Shown piece by piece: positions 8,441 through 16,994 of a stretch of 64,000 nucleotides of DNA. The notes beneath the pieces are model-generated. The model ran no database searches, was not told where the DNA came from, and was given only the letters and a program-made list of their open reading frames with translations. Location: assembly GCF_014396785.1 (NCBI RefSeq), contig NZ_CP060718.1, forward strand, positions 2,004,501 to 2,068,500, given 5' to 3'. The stretch comes from Sphingomonas lutea. GTDB lineage: Bacteria > Pseudomonadota > Alphaproteobacteria > Sphingomonadales > Sphingomonadaceae. The translations under genes were made by a program, and so were the position numbers. Positions within the stretch are counted from its first letter, which is position 1. The number at the start of each line of letters is the position of its first letter.

Positions 8441-9733
8441 ATGGACTTCGCCACCTCCACCGACCCGACCGTCCAGGCCCAGCTCGACCGGCTGCCCAAG
8501 GCCTCCTCCGCCGGGGACATCCTGACCCTCGACCGGATCCGCGAGCTATGCGCGCGGCTCGGCAACCCGCAGGACCGCCTGCCGCCCGTCTTCCATGTCG
8601 CCGGAACCAACGGCAAGGGATCGACCATCGCCTGGCTGCGTGCGTCGATCGAAGCGGCGGGCGGGACGGTTCACGCTTACACCTCGCCCCACCTCGTCCG
8701 CTTCAACGAGCGTATCCGGATTGCCGGACGACTGATCGAGGATCGCGAGCTTGCGCCCTTGCTCGAACACGTGATCGACGCCGGAGAAGGGCTCGACGCC
8801 AGTTTCTTCGAGGTCGCGACCGCCGCTGCGTTCGTCACTTTCTCCCGGACGCCGGCCGACGCGGCGTTAATCGAGGTTGGACTCGGTGGCCGGCTCGACG
8901 CGACCAATGTCGTTAGCCCCGTGATCACCGGCATTTCGACGATCGGCATCGACCATGCGCATATCCTTGGCGACACGCTCGAACAGATTGCCTTCGAAAA
9001 GGCCGGCATTGCCAAGCCGGGAGTCCCATTGGTGACGCGGATATGGAAGGGATCGGGACCGGGTGCCGTGATCGCCGCCCACGCCGCCGATGTCGGCGCA
9101 CCGCTGGAATATCGGTTCAATGTCGAACTGGACCGCGGCGTGAACCGCTATATCGACCGCTTCGGCGAAATCGAGGTGCCGCCGGGCGCCCTCACCCATC
9201 AACTCGGCAACTGGGGACTTGCGACGGCCATGTTGCGTCATCAATCGACGGTGACGGCATACGATCCCGTCAAGGCCCCCGAGCTTTTCGACTGGCCGGC
9301 GCGCTTACAGCGGCTCACTGGACCGCTCGTCGAAGGCCTCCCCTGCCCCGTAACGCTGGATGGCGCGCACAATGCGCAGGGCGCGGAAGCGCTTGCAATG
9401 CGATGGATGGACTGGTTTCGGGGCGAGCGGGGGTATGTGCTGATGGCCGGCATCCTCGCCAATCGCGAGCCGGAAGCACTCCTCGGCCCTTTTGCCGGCA
9501 TCGTCGAGCGCTTCATCGCACTACCCATCCCCGGCCATGACCACCACGACCCCGAAGCGCTTGCGGCGATCGCCGACCGGCTGTTGGGGCGGTCCGACAG
9601 CATCGCGGCTCCGTCCATCGAGGAAGCCTTCGCGGCTCTCCGCGCCATGCAGCCCACGACCGGCACCATCGTGATGGGATCGCTTTATCTGGCGGGCGAA
9701 ATCCTCCGCCTGAGCGGCCAGATCCCGGACTAG
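8441..9733 (+). CDS. folC: Bifunctional folylpolyglutamate synthase / dihydrofolate synthase
   Basis: 430-residue ATP-dependent ligase that adds glutamate to dihydropteroate and to folates. The Mur-ligase-type P-loop is at residues 55-61 (GTNGKGS). The conserved YTSPHLVRFNERIR (dihydrofolate-synthase loop) and LDGAHN motifs are present. The chosen ATG has GGGAGGGG upstream, derived from the adjoining repeat; a TTG three bases before it lacks extra support. The stop overlaps the stop of the convergent AmpG-type gene by a few bases. Confidence 0.96.
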   Translation: MDFATSTDPTVQAQLDRLPKASSAGDILTLDRIRELCARLGNPQDRLPPVFHVAGTNGKGSTIAWLRASIEAAGGTVHAYTSPHLVRFNERIRIAGRLIEDRELAPLLEHVIDAGEGLDASFFEVATAAAFVTFSRTPADAALIEVGLGGRLDATNVVSPVITGISTIGIDHAHILGDTLEQIAFEKAGIAKPGVPLVTRIWKGSGPGAVIAAHAADVGAPLEYRFNVELDRGVNRYIDRFGEIEVPPGALTHQLGNWGLATAMLRHQSTVTAYDPVKAPELFDWPARLQRLTGPLVEGLPCPVTLDGAHNAQGAEALAMRWMDWFRGERGYVLMAGILANREPEALLGPFAGIVERFIALPIPGHDHHDPEALAAIADRLLGRSDSIAAPSIEEAFAALRAMQPTTGTIVMGSLYLAGEILRLSGQIPD

Positions 9734-11454
9734 GCCGTGTCGCCCTCGACGGCCTTCGCCGCGTCGGCCTGCAGCACCGGTCCGTTCGCCGCGCGATGGC
9801 GGTCGGCCCACGCCTGGCGCATCCATTCGAGGAGGACAAACCCGACCGCGATCAGCCCGATCGCCGCGCACAGCATGAACACCGGCGCATAGCCGATTTG
9901 CTCGATCCGCTCGCCAATCGCCGCCCGGCCAAGCGACCCGACGAGGAAGGTCAGCGATGACAGCAAGGCATATTGCACCGCGCTGAATTCGCGGCTGGTG
10001 ATCGACGACAGATATGCGACGAACGCTGCCCCGGCGAGGCCGGCGGCGATATTCTCGCCCGAGATGGCGATCAGCAGCCGCACCATCCGCAAGTCCTGCC
10101 CGAACGCGTCGAGCCCGAAGGTGCGCGCGAAGGCATCGATATATGGCGCACCCGAAGCGAGGTCGGCGTAGAGCAAATTGCTAGCGGCCGCGACGATTGC
10201 CCCAATGAGCAAGGTCGGCATCCGCCCCAGCGTCGCAAACAAGGTCGCGCCGAGCGCAATCCCCGCCATGGTCATGAACACGCCGAAGATCTTCGACGCA
10301 AACGCCACTTCGTCGCCGGTGTACTGCAGCTCTTCGAGATAGAAGGGGAAGGCGTAGCTGCCCCAGATAAGGTCGGTGATGCGGTAGGACAGGATGAGGC
10401 CGATGACGATGATCACGCCCCAGCCGATCCGCCGCACCAGCTCCGACAAAGGCAGGATCAGCGCCGAATAAGCGTGATCCGCGGTCCGCTCGGACGCGGT
10501 CACCGCGGGGTCGTCGCTGGTCAGCAGATGCTGCCCGCGCGACTGCATCCAGTTGAGCACCGCCGCGACGATCGCGGGCACGATCACTGTCGCGGCCACG
10601 ATCCACGGCCCGTAAAGCTTGGTGAAGTCGCCGACCGACGGCGGCTTGCCCGTCGCCGGGTCAACCGACCCGCCGAGCATCGTCACCATGAAGCTGCCAA
10701 CCATATAAATCGCCCACGTCCAGCCAATGGCGACCACGACCAGGCCGATCAGCCGGTATTTGGGGTCGAGCGCCCCCCGACTGCGCAACGCGGTCTGCTC
10801 GATCTCGCGTTCCAGCCGTGGCGTGTCGGGCGCCATCAGGGTGGCGATGATAGTCAGCGCCATGAACCCGCCCATCACGGCATAAACCGTGGGCCAGTCC
10901 ATGCGTTCGGACAGCACGAGCGCAAGCGCGCCGCCGATCAGTGCCGCGATGCGGTAACCGAACTGGTAGATGGAAGAGAGAATCTCGACCGGCGCTTTCT
11001 CGTCCGCGACGTCGATGCGCCAGGCATCGATCACCACATCTTGCGTGGCGGAAGAAAAGGCGCCGATCACCGCAATCAGCGCAAACGTGCCGAGCGCCAG
11101 CCGCGGGTCGGACAGCGCCAGCCCGAAGAAGGTCAGTGTCAGCAGCAGCTGGCACAACAAAAGCCAGCTGCGCCGCCGCCCGAGCCTTTCGAGCCCCGGA
11201 AGCTTCACCCGGTCGACCAGCGGCGACCACAGGAACTTGAAAGCATAGGCCAGTCCGATCCACGACAGCACGCCGATCGTCGCCAGGTCGATCTTCCATT
11301 CGCCCAGCCAGGCGTTGAGCGTGCCAATCAGCAGCGTGTAGGGAAGCCCCGCAGCGAAGCCGAAGACGAGCATGATCGCCGTCTTGCGGTTCTTCAGCGC
11401 AACCTTGAGCAGCTGCCAGCCCTTGGGCTTTTCCTGTGCGTGTGCGTCGGCCAT
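9730..11454 (-). CDS. ampG: AmpG-type muropeptide permease (major facilitator)
   Basis: 574-residue inner-membrane transporter with about 12-14 hydrophobic segments. The first half carries hallmark AmpG sequence: FGFAAGLPYTLLIGTLNAWL, WSPLVDRV and SSATQDVVIDAWRID. AmpG imports GlcNAc-anhydroMurNAc peptides from the periplasm for peptidoglycan recycling, and in some bacteria this feeds beta-lactamase induction. The C-terminal half is extended by a loop of about 70 residues near 250-330 (PATGKPPSVGDF... SRGQHLLTSDD) that shorter homologues lack. Two L,D-transpeptidases and a beta-lactamase-like hydrolase lie within 8 kb. Confidence 0.88.
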   Translation of the reverse strand: MADAHAQEKPKGWQLLKVALKNRKTAIMLVFGFAAGLPYTLLIGTLNAWLGEWKIDLATIGVLSWIGLAYAFKFLWSPLVDRVKLPGLERLGRRRSWLLLCQLLLTLTFFGLALSDPRLALGTFALIAVIGAFSSATQDVVIDAWRIDVADEKAPVEILSSIYQFGYRIAALIGGALALVLSERMDWPTVYAVMGGFMALTIIATLMAPDTPRLEREIEQTALRSRGALDPKYRLIGLVVVAIGWTWAIYMVGSFMVTMLGGSVDPATGKPPSVGDFTKLYGPWIVAATVIVPAIVAAVLNWMQSRGQHLLTSDDPAVTASERTADHAYSALILPLSELVRRIGWGVIIVIGLILSYRITDLIWGSYAFPFYLEELQYTGDEVAFASKIFGVFMTMAGIALGATLFATLGRMPTLLIGAIVAAASNLLYADLASGAPYIDAFARTFGLDAFGQDLRMVRLLIAISGENIAAGLAGAAFVAYLSSITSREFSAVQYALLSSLTFLVGSLGRAAIGERIEQIGYAPVFMLCAAIGLIAVGFVLLEWMRQAWADRHRAANGPVLQADAAKAVEGDTA

Positions 11455-11512
11455 TCACCCTCCCGTCGAGGGCGCCATGCTAGCAACAACGCGGCGAGAG
11501 GCTAGTGCCCGC

Positions 11513-11950
11513 CTACTTCTGCTCGTCGTCGTGAAGGAACAGTTCGAGGCCCTTGAACGGCTTCACCTTCTGCCGCTGAAGGTGCTTGTCGACCGCTTCG
11601 ATCGCCTTGCACAATTGCCGTTCCGAATAAGGCTTGGTCAGGCAGCCGACGGCAATTTCGGCTGCGCCCGGGTAGGGATGACCGGTTGCGAACAGGGTCG
11701 GCACGCCGCGCTTCTTGGCCTCCTTCGCCAGTTCGATCCCGGTTTGCTGCTTGCGCAGTCGAACGTCGCTAAGGATCAGATCGATCTGCTCGCGCTTGAG
11801 CACGTCGAGCGCCTCGTCCAGATCATCCACCGTCGCGACGATTTCATAGCCGGCATCGCCGAGGAAATTCTCGTTGTCGAAAGCCGTCAGCGGCTCGTCC
11901 TCGACGATGAGGATACGCTTGACGATTTGCTTCCGCTTGCCGAACAGCAT
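11513..11950 (-). CDS. Single-domain response regulator (receiver only)
   Basis: 145-residue CheY-like receiver without an output domain. The acidic pocket is VEDEPLTA, the phosphoacceptor Asp62 lies in ILSDVRL, Thr in FATGH and the conserved Lys in LTKPYSE. The C-terminal 20 residues are basic, then acidic (GLELFLHDDEQK). Because it lacks an effector domain it must act through protein contacts. The ATG used leaves only 14 bases to the divergent pseudouridine synthase start; a GTG nine codons upstream would overlap that gene. Confidence 0.88.
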   Translation of the reverse strand: MLFGKRKQIVKRILIVEDEPLTAFDNENFLGDAGYEIVATVDDLDEALDVLKREQIDLILSDVRLRKQQTGIELAKEAKKRGVPTLFATGHPYPGAAEIAVGCLTKPYSERQLCKAIEAVDKHLQRQKVKPFKGLELFLHDDEQK

Positions 11951-11964
11951 GGAATACCCCGCAA

Positions 11965-12774
11965 ATGACCGTCCCACCGCAACGAACGAACCCTAAACGG
12001 GTGCCGCGCCGGCGCAAGAGCAGCACAGCTGTGCCCGCCGCGCCACAGCGCGAGGGCGGCGAGCAGCGCATCGCTAAATTACTCGCCCGCGCCGGAATCG
12101 CCTCGCGGCGGGAGATCGAGCGGATGATCGCCGACGGGCGAATCGCGCTTAACGGTGAAAAGATCACCACCCCCGCGACCCTGCTCCACGACGTCACCGG
12201 CGTTACCGTTGACGGCCGTCCCGTCCGCCCGCCCAAGGCGACCCGGCTTTATCGCTTTCACAAGCCGCAGCGCGCGCTGACCGCCGAGTTCGATCCCAAG
12301 GGCCGCCGGACAATTTACGACGTGCTGCCGCCGGGGCTGCCGCGGCTGGTGCCGGTCGGGCGCCTCGATTTCATGACTGAGGGGCTGCTCCTCCTCACCA
12401 ACGACGGCGAACTCAAGCGCCAGCTCGAGCTGCCGCGTACCGGGGTCGTGCGCACCTATCGCGCGCGTGCTTACGGCGAAATCACCCAGGACCAGCTGGA
12501 AAGCCTGGCCGAGGGCTTCACCATCGAAGGCGTCCGCTACGGATCGATCAACGCCAACCTCGAGCGCAGCTCGGGCCGCAACCGCTGGATCGAGATGAGC
12601 CTGACCGAAGGCAAGAACCGCGAAGTCCGGCGCGTGCTCGAACATCTCGGCCTGCAGGTCTCGCGGCTCATTCGCACGTCCTACGGCCCGCTCTCGCTGG
12701 AAGGGCTTTCGCCCGGCGCAGTCGACGAGGTGGCGCAGGACGAGCTCGTCGAATTCCGAAGGACCTTGAAGTGA
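11965..12774 (+). CDS. RluB/RsuA-family rRNA pseudouridine synthase
   Basis: 269-residue enzyme converting uridine to pseudouridine in rRNA. A basic N-terminal tail (about 1-30) precedes an S4 RNA-binding domain (QRIAKLLARAGIASRREIERMI) and the RsuA-type catalytic domain, with the conserved GRLDFMTEGLLLLTNDG motif holding the catalytic Asp. The KNREVRRVLEHLGL helix and SYGPLSL region are typical of RluB/RluE/RsuA. The substrate position is most likely in 23S rRNA (RluB-like), but this is not settled from sequence. A palindromic repeat separates it from rsmD. Confidence 0.9.
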   Translation: MTVPPQRTNPKRVPRRRKSSTAVPAAPQREGGEQRIAKLLARAGIASRREIERMIADGRIALNGEKITTPATLLHDVTGVTVDGRPVRPPKATRLYRFHKPQRALTAEFDPKGRRTIYDVLPPGLPRLVPVGRLDFMTEGLLLLTNDGELKRQLELPRTGVVRTYRARAYGEITQDQLESLAEGFTIEGVRYGSINANLERSSGRNRWIEMSLTEGKNREVRRVLEHLGLQVSRLIRTSYGPLSLEGLSPGAVDEVAQDELVEFRRTLK

Positions 12775-12775
12775 C

Positions 12776-12900
12776 ATCCCCCCACGAGTTCGTGGGGAGG
12801 GGGACCATCCGCAGGATGGTGGAGGGTTCTTTCTAGGGCTGAAGAACCCCTCCACCGCCTGCGGCGGTCCCCCTCCCCGGCAACTGCCGGGGAGGACGTC
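12776..12900. repeat. Palindromic intergenic repeat between the pseudouridine synthase and rsmD
   Basis: About 125 bases made of nested inverted repeats: CCCCACGAACTC-type arms (CCACGAGTTCGTGG), ACCATCCGCAGGATGGT, then the inverse set ending CCCCGGCAACTGCCGGGG. The outer arms (GGGGAGGGGGACC... and ...GGTCCCCCTCCCC) are complementary. The last arm reads GGGGAGGA at 12889-12896 and forms the Shine-Dalgarno of rsmD. Confidence 0.75.
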
Positions 12901-12902
12901 GT

Positions 12903-13442
12903 ATGAGGATCATCGCCGGCCGTTGGCGGGGGCGCACGATCGAAGCGTCCTCGGGGCTCGCCACCCGCCCGACCGCCGACCGCACGCGCGAAACCTTGTT
13001 CTCCATGCTCACCAGCCGCCTTGGCAGCTTCGAGCATTTGCGCGTCGCCGACCTGTTCGCGGGCAGCGGCGCGCTCGGCCTCGAAGCCATGTCGCGCGGC
13101 GCGGCGCACGTTACCTTCGTCGAGAGTGATGCCGCCGCATTGGCGATCCTCAAACGCAACGCCGCCAAGCTGGACGCGGAAGTGCAAATCCTCGGCGGCT
13201 CGGCGCTGAGTCTTCCGAAAAGCGAACCGTTCGACCTGATCCTCGCCGACCCGCCTTATGGTGACGGATCGGGCACGTCAGCGATCGAATCCGTCCTACG
13301 CGCCGAATGGCTCGCGCCGGGCGGGTGGCTGAGCGTCGAAACCGGCCGGGGCGAAATCGTCGACCCCGGCGGGCTCATCGTTGATGCCGAGCGGAACGTC
13401 GGCAAGGCCAAGCTTACGCTTTTGCGCCGCCCTGGGATTTAG
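12903..13442 (+). CDS. rsmD: 16S rRNA (guanine(966)-N(2))-methyltransferase RsmD
   Basis: 179-residue SAM-dependent methyltransferase that modifies G966 of 16S rRNA in the assembled small subunit. It opens MRIIAGRWRGR, as RsmD does, then TRPTADRTRETLFSML. The SAM motif is DLFAGSGALGLEAMSRG and the catalytic tetrapeptide is DPPY in LILADPPYGDG. Translation likely depends on GGGGAGGA supplied by the preceding repeat. The 3' end overlaps a convergent small gene by 29 bases. Confidence 0.95.
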   Translation: MRIIAGRWRGRTIEASSGLATRPTADRTRETLFSMLTSRLGSFEHLRVADLFAGSGALGLEAMSRGAAHVTFVESDAAALAILKRNAAKLDAEVQILGGSALSLPKSEPFDLILADPPYGDGSGTSAIESVLRAEWLAPGGWLSVETGRGEIVDPGGLIVDAERNVGKAKLTLLRRPGI

Positions 13443-13791
13443 CGTTCGACGCCTTCTTGATCTCGTCGAACTCGTTGCTCAGGCGGCGTCCGATCGCGCC
13501 CGCCGCGGCCTTGCCGGCTTCCTTGACGGCCTTGCTCGTGCGCTGACGGCCCGATCCCGACTTGTTGAAGCCATGTTCGGCAAGCGCGGCCAGCGCAGCG
13601 GTGGCGGCAACGGCGAGCAGGTCGGCAACCAGTGGGCTTTGCAGCAGGTTGATGAAGGCGTCGCCGGCGGTCGAGCTGCTGCCGCCGCTCGAACGTCCGC
13701 TGCTGCGCGCAGCTTGCGGCTTGCGCGTCGCGGTTTTCGCGGCCGCCGGCTTGCGCGTCGTTCCGCCGGTCTTCGTCGTTTGCCTCGCCAT
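13414..13791 (-). CDS. Hypothetical Ala/Lys-rich 125-residue protein
   Basis: Not recognised as a named family. The N-terminal 40 residues are Lys/Arg/Ser/Thr-rich with RKPAAAKTATRKPQAA-like basic repeats. A hydrophobic Ala-rich segment lies at about 44-72 (INLLQSPLVADLLAVAATAAL), and the C-terminal half is amphipathic and charged. A basic tail plus a hydrophobic helix could suit membrane or nucleoid association; that is inference. It is convergent with rsmD, sharing 29 bases, and valS lies 64 bases past its start on the same strand. I have the impression that similar proteins occur in sphingomonads. Confidence 0.75.
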   Translation of the reverse strand: MARQTTKTGGTTRKPAAAKTATRKPQAARSSGRSSGGSSSTAGDAFINLLQSPLVADLLAVAATAALAALAEHGFNKSGSGRQRTSKAVKEAGKAAAGAIGRRLSNEFDEIKKASNAKSQGGAKA

Positions 13792-13854
13792 GTGAAAAAT
13801 TCTCCTGCCTTCAAGACTTGGAACGCTTAACTCCGCGGGGGCCGGGCGTATCCA

Positions 13855-16473
13855 TCAGCCCAGGCGTTCGAGCGCGGCACGCAGCCGCTCGGCCTCGGCC
13901 GCCTTGGCCGCATGGTCCGCGCGTGCCTTCTCGACCGCCTCGGGCTTGGCGCGCTCCGTAAAGGCCGAATTGCCGAGCCGCTGCGCAAGGCTGTCGCGCT
14001 CCTTTTCCGCAGCCTCGGCGCCTTTCGCGAGCCGCGCTTTTTCAGCACCAAGATCGATGACGCCTTCAAGCGGCAGCGCGAACGTTGCCTCGCCGACCAC
14101 GACCTGCGCCGCGCCCGCGCCATCGAAGCGCGACAACTGAATCGAATCCAGCCGCGCCAGTCGCGACAGCGTCTGGTGCTGCCGATCGAGCCGCGCGCCG
14201 GTGTCGTCTGAGGCATCCGTGGCGAAGAGGTGCAGCTTGGCGGATGGCGGGACGTTCAGCTCGGTCCGCGCCGAGCGAACCTCGCTGACCAGTTCGATCA
14301 GCCATTCGACCTCCGCCTTGGCGTCGGGATCGACCGCCGCCTCGGGCGCCGGCCATTTGGCAATGATGAGCTCGTATGGCCGCTCATTGGAACCCCAAAG
14401 CTCCTCGGTAATGAAGGGCATCATAGGGTGGAGCATGACCAGGATCTGGTCGAAGGCCCAAGCCGCTACGCGTTTGGTCTCCTCGTCGAACGCGCCCTTC
14501 ACCAGCTCGACATACCAATCGCAGAAGGTGCCCCAGGTGAAGTGATAAATGGCGTCGGCCATCTCGTCGAAGCGCAGCTCGGCGAACGCCTTGTCGAGCT
14601 TGGCGAGCGTCTCGACCACCTCGCCGATGATCCAGCGGTTGACCGGCAGCGTCGCCTCGGGCGCTGCGATAGTTTGGCTCGCGCCGACGCCGTTCATCTG
14701 CAGGAAGCGGGCGGCGTTCCACAGCTTGGTCGCGAAGTTGCGATAGCCCTCGACCCGCTTCTCATCGAGCTTGATGTCGCGCCCCTGGCTTTCCATCGCC
14801 GCCATGGTGAAGCGCAAAGCGTCCGCGCCATATTTGTCGATCAAGCCGAGCGGATCGACCGTATTGCCCTTCGACTTGGACATCTTCTGGCCCTTGGCGT
14901 CACGCACCAGCCCATGGAGGTAGAGGGTGCGCCACGGCACCTCGCCCATGAACTCCATCCCCTGCATCGCCATCCGCGCATCCCAGAAGAACAGGATATC
15001 GAAGCCGGAAATGAGCAGGTCGTTGGGATAATGGCGCTTGAGGTCTTCGGTCTCCTCCGGCCAGCCGAGCGTCGCGAACGGCCACAGCGCGGATGAAAAC
15101 CAGGTGTCGAGCACGTCTTCGTCCTGGCGGAGCGGCCGATCACCCGCCTGCGCCCGCGCTTCTTCTTCGGTTTCGGCGACGAACACGGTGCCGTCTTCCG
15201 CAAACCACGCCGGAATCCGGTGCCCCCACCACAGCTGACGCGACACGCACCACGGCTGGATGTTCTCGAGCCAGTGATACCAGGTCTTCGCCCAGCTTTC
15301 GGGCACGATCTTGATCTCGCCTGACTTGGTCGCCGCCGCCACCCGCTCGGCGAGCGGCCTGACGTCCACATACCATTGATCGGTCAGCCACGGCTCGATC
15401 ACCACGCCCGATCGGTCGCCGTAAGGCGTCGGAATCGTGCGGTCCTCGACCGCCACCAGCGCGCCTTCGGATTCGAGCAGCTCAACGACCCGTTTGCGCG
15501 CCTCCTCGCGCGTCAGGCCGATCAGGTCGGCCGGGAGCAGCCCGTCCTGCGTCTGCACCACGCGCGCCTGCCCGTCGAACATGTTGAGCATGTCGCGCGG
15601 CGCGAAACCGGCACGCTTGCCGACCTCGAAATCGTTGAAGTCATGGCCCGGGGTAATCTTGACCGCGCCGCTCCCCAGTTCCGGGTCGGCATGTTCGTCC
15701 GCCACGACCGGGATCAGCCGCCCGGTGATCGGATGCTTGATCTGCTTGCCGATGATCGCCGCGTAGCGCGCATCTTCGGGATGCACCGCGACCGCCATGT
15801 CGGCGAGCATCGTCTCGGGCCGCGTCGTGGCGACCTCGATCGCGCCCGAGCCGTCTTCCAGCGGGTAGCGCAGGGTCCAGAATTTGCCCTGGACATCGCG
15901 CGTTTCGACCTCAAGGTCGCTGATCGCGGTCTGGAACTTGGGGTCCCAGTTGACCAGGCGCTTGTCGCGATAGGCGAGCTTGCGGTTGTACAGCTCGACG
16001 AACACCTTGGTCACCGCGCGGCAAAATCCGTCGTCCATGGTGAAGCGTTCGTTCGACCAGTCCATCGAACAGCCGAGCCGCCGCAGCTGGCGCGTGATCT
16101 GCCCGCCGCTCTCCTCCTTCCACTCCCAGACTTTGGCGATGAAATCGTCGCGGCTGTAATTGGTGCGCTTGTCCTGCCGCTCCTCGAGCTGGCGTTCGAC
16201 CACCATTTGCGTGGCGATCCCGGCATGGTCCATGCCCACCACCCACATCGCGTCCTTGCCGAGCATCCGCTGGTGGCGCGTGGCGATGTCCTGAAGCGTG
16301 TTGTCGAGCGCATGCCCGATATGGAGCGATCCGGTGACGTTGGGCGGCGGATTGACGATCGTCCACGGCTCCGCGTCGGAGCGCTCGGGCCGGAACAGCC
16401 CACGTTCTTCCCAATGCGCATACCAGCGATCCTCGATCGCGCGGGGTTCGAAGGTCTTTGGGAGTTCGCTCAT
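13855..16473 (-). CDS. valS: Valine--tRNA ligase
   Basis: 872-residue class I aminoacyl-tRNA synthetase charging tRNA-Val. The nucleotide-binding HIGH motif is His51-Ile-Gly-His54 and the second signature is [12 protein letters not shown]. Between them lies the CP1 editing domain (about 190-350, with [10 protein letters not shown]) that hydrolyses Thr-tRNA-Val. After the anticodon-binding domain comes the Val-specific C-terminal coiled coil (about 810-872, rich in Ala/Glu/Lys), ending ALERLG. It is the last gene of a leftward run behind the PopZ-like gene; a palindromic repeat separates the two. Confidence 0.97.
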   Translation of the reverse strand: MSELPKTFEPRAIEDRWYAHWEERGLFRPERSDAEPWTIVNPPPNVTGSLHIGHALDNTLQDIATRHQRMLGKDAMWVVGMDHAGIATQMVVERQLEERQDKRTNYSRDDFIAKVWEWKEESGGQITRQLRRLGCSMDWSNERFTMDDGFCRAVTKVFVELYNRKLAYRDKRLVNWDPKFQTAISDLEVETRDVQGKFWTLRYPLEDGSGAIEVATTRPETMLADMAVAVHPEDARYAAIIGKQIKHPITGRLIPVVADEHADPELGSGAVKITPGHDFNDFEVGKRAGFAPRDMLNMFDGQARVVQTQDGLLPADLIGLTREEARKRVVELLESEGALVAVEDRTIPTPYGDRSGVVIEPWLTDQWYVDVRPLAERVAAATKSGEIKIVPESWAKTWYHWLENIQPWCVSRQLWWGHRIPAWFAEDGTVFVAETEEEARAQAGDRPLRQDEDVLDTWFSSALWPFATLGWPEETEDLKRHYPNDLLISGFDILFFWDARMAMQGMEFMGEVPWRTLYLHGLVRDAKGQKMSKSKGNTVDPLGLIDKYGADALRFTMAAMESQGRDIKLDEKRVEGYRNFATKLWNAARFLQMNGVGASQTIAAPEATLPVNRWIIGEVVETLAKLDKAFAELRFDEMADAIYHFTWGTFCDWYVELVKGAFDEETKRVAAWAFDQILVMLHPMMPFITEELWGSNERPYELIIAKWPAPEAAVDPDAKAEVEWLIELVSEVRSARTELNVPPSAKLHLFATDASDDTGARLDRQHQTLSRLARLDSIQLSRFDGAGAAQVVVGEATFALPLEGVIDLGAEKARLAKGAEAAEKERDSLAQRLGNSAFTERAKPEAVEKARADHAAKAAEAERLRAALERLG

Positions 16474-16499
16474 GGTGGGGCGGTTAGCGGGCTTTTTTT

Positions 16500-16567
16500 G
16501 TCATTGCGAGCAGAGCGAAGCAATCCACGCATGGATTGCCGTGTCGCCTGCAGCTCCTCGCAATGAC
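16500..16567. repeat. GTCATTGCGAG-type palindromic repeat
   Basis: The outer arms GTCATTGCGAG (16500-16510) and CTCGCAATGAC (16557-16567) are exact reverse complements. An inner hairpin, GCAATCCA (16520-16527) with TGGATTGC (16532-16539), lies between. This 'TCATTGCGAGcgaagCAATCC' family is common in many alphaproteobacterial genomes. It fills the gap between the PopZ-like gene and valS. Confidence 0.85.
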
Positions 16568-16569
16568 GG

Positions 16570-16980
16570 TTAAACCGGCTTCCCCGTGATCCGGGAAATC
16601 TCGCGCTTCACATGTTCGCCGACGATCTGCGGCAGATGCTCGTCGAGCCATTGCTTGAGGATCGGGCGCAGCATTTCGCGCACCACTTCCTCCAGCGGGT
16701 TGACCTGCGGCGCCGCGGGCACGCTTGCGGCGATGGTCGTCAGCTCCTCGAGCGCCTGGCGGCTTTGGCCGGCGACGCTTTCGTCCACCAGCGGAGGGCC
16801 GAGGTCGGCGGGCGGGGCTAGCGGTTCGCTAAGTTCGAGCACATCGTCATCCTCGGCGCTGTCCGCCTGCATGTCGGCGGGCGTCACGGGCGGCGAGCGC
16901 AGCTCTTTTTCCTCGGCGATCACTTTCTTGATCGAGGCGAGGATGTCTTCCATCGAGGGTTCGCGACCGGGCGATTGCAT
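16570..16980 (-). CDS. DUF2497 / PopZ-like polar organising protein
   Basis: 136-residue protein with PopZ architecture. A short N-terminal helix (SMEDILASIKKVIAEE, about 9-24) is followed by an acidic, proline-rich disordered middle (about 25-95). The C-terminal helices (NPLEEVVREMLRPILKQWL... to EHVKREISRI) are those that oligomerise PopZ in Caulobacter. PopZ forms a polar condensate that anchors chromosome origins and cell-cycle regulators. It lies between tolC and valS, a gene order I recognise from sphingomonads. Role by homology only. Confidence 0.82.
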   Translation of the reverse strand: MQSPGREPSMEDILASIKKVIAEEKELRSPPVTPADMQADSAEDDDVLELSEPLAPPADLGPPLVDESVAGQSRQALEELTTIAASVPAAPQVNPLEEVVREMLRPILKQWLDEHLPQIVGEHVKREISRITGKPV

Positions 16981-16994
16981 GGCCGCGATATTGC

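Noticed and set aside
9973-11505. A 510-codon open frame antisense to the AmpG-type gene
   Set aside because: It is rich in Arg, Gln, His and Asp with no hydrophobic core or domain, as expected for the complement of a GC-rich gene. AmpG motifs on the other strand are clear.
15376-16566. A 396-codon open frame antisense to valS
   Set aside because: It is the complement of a well-conserved synthetase, with no recognisable motif and no ribosome site.
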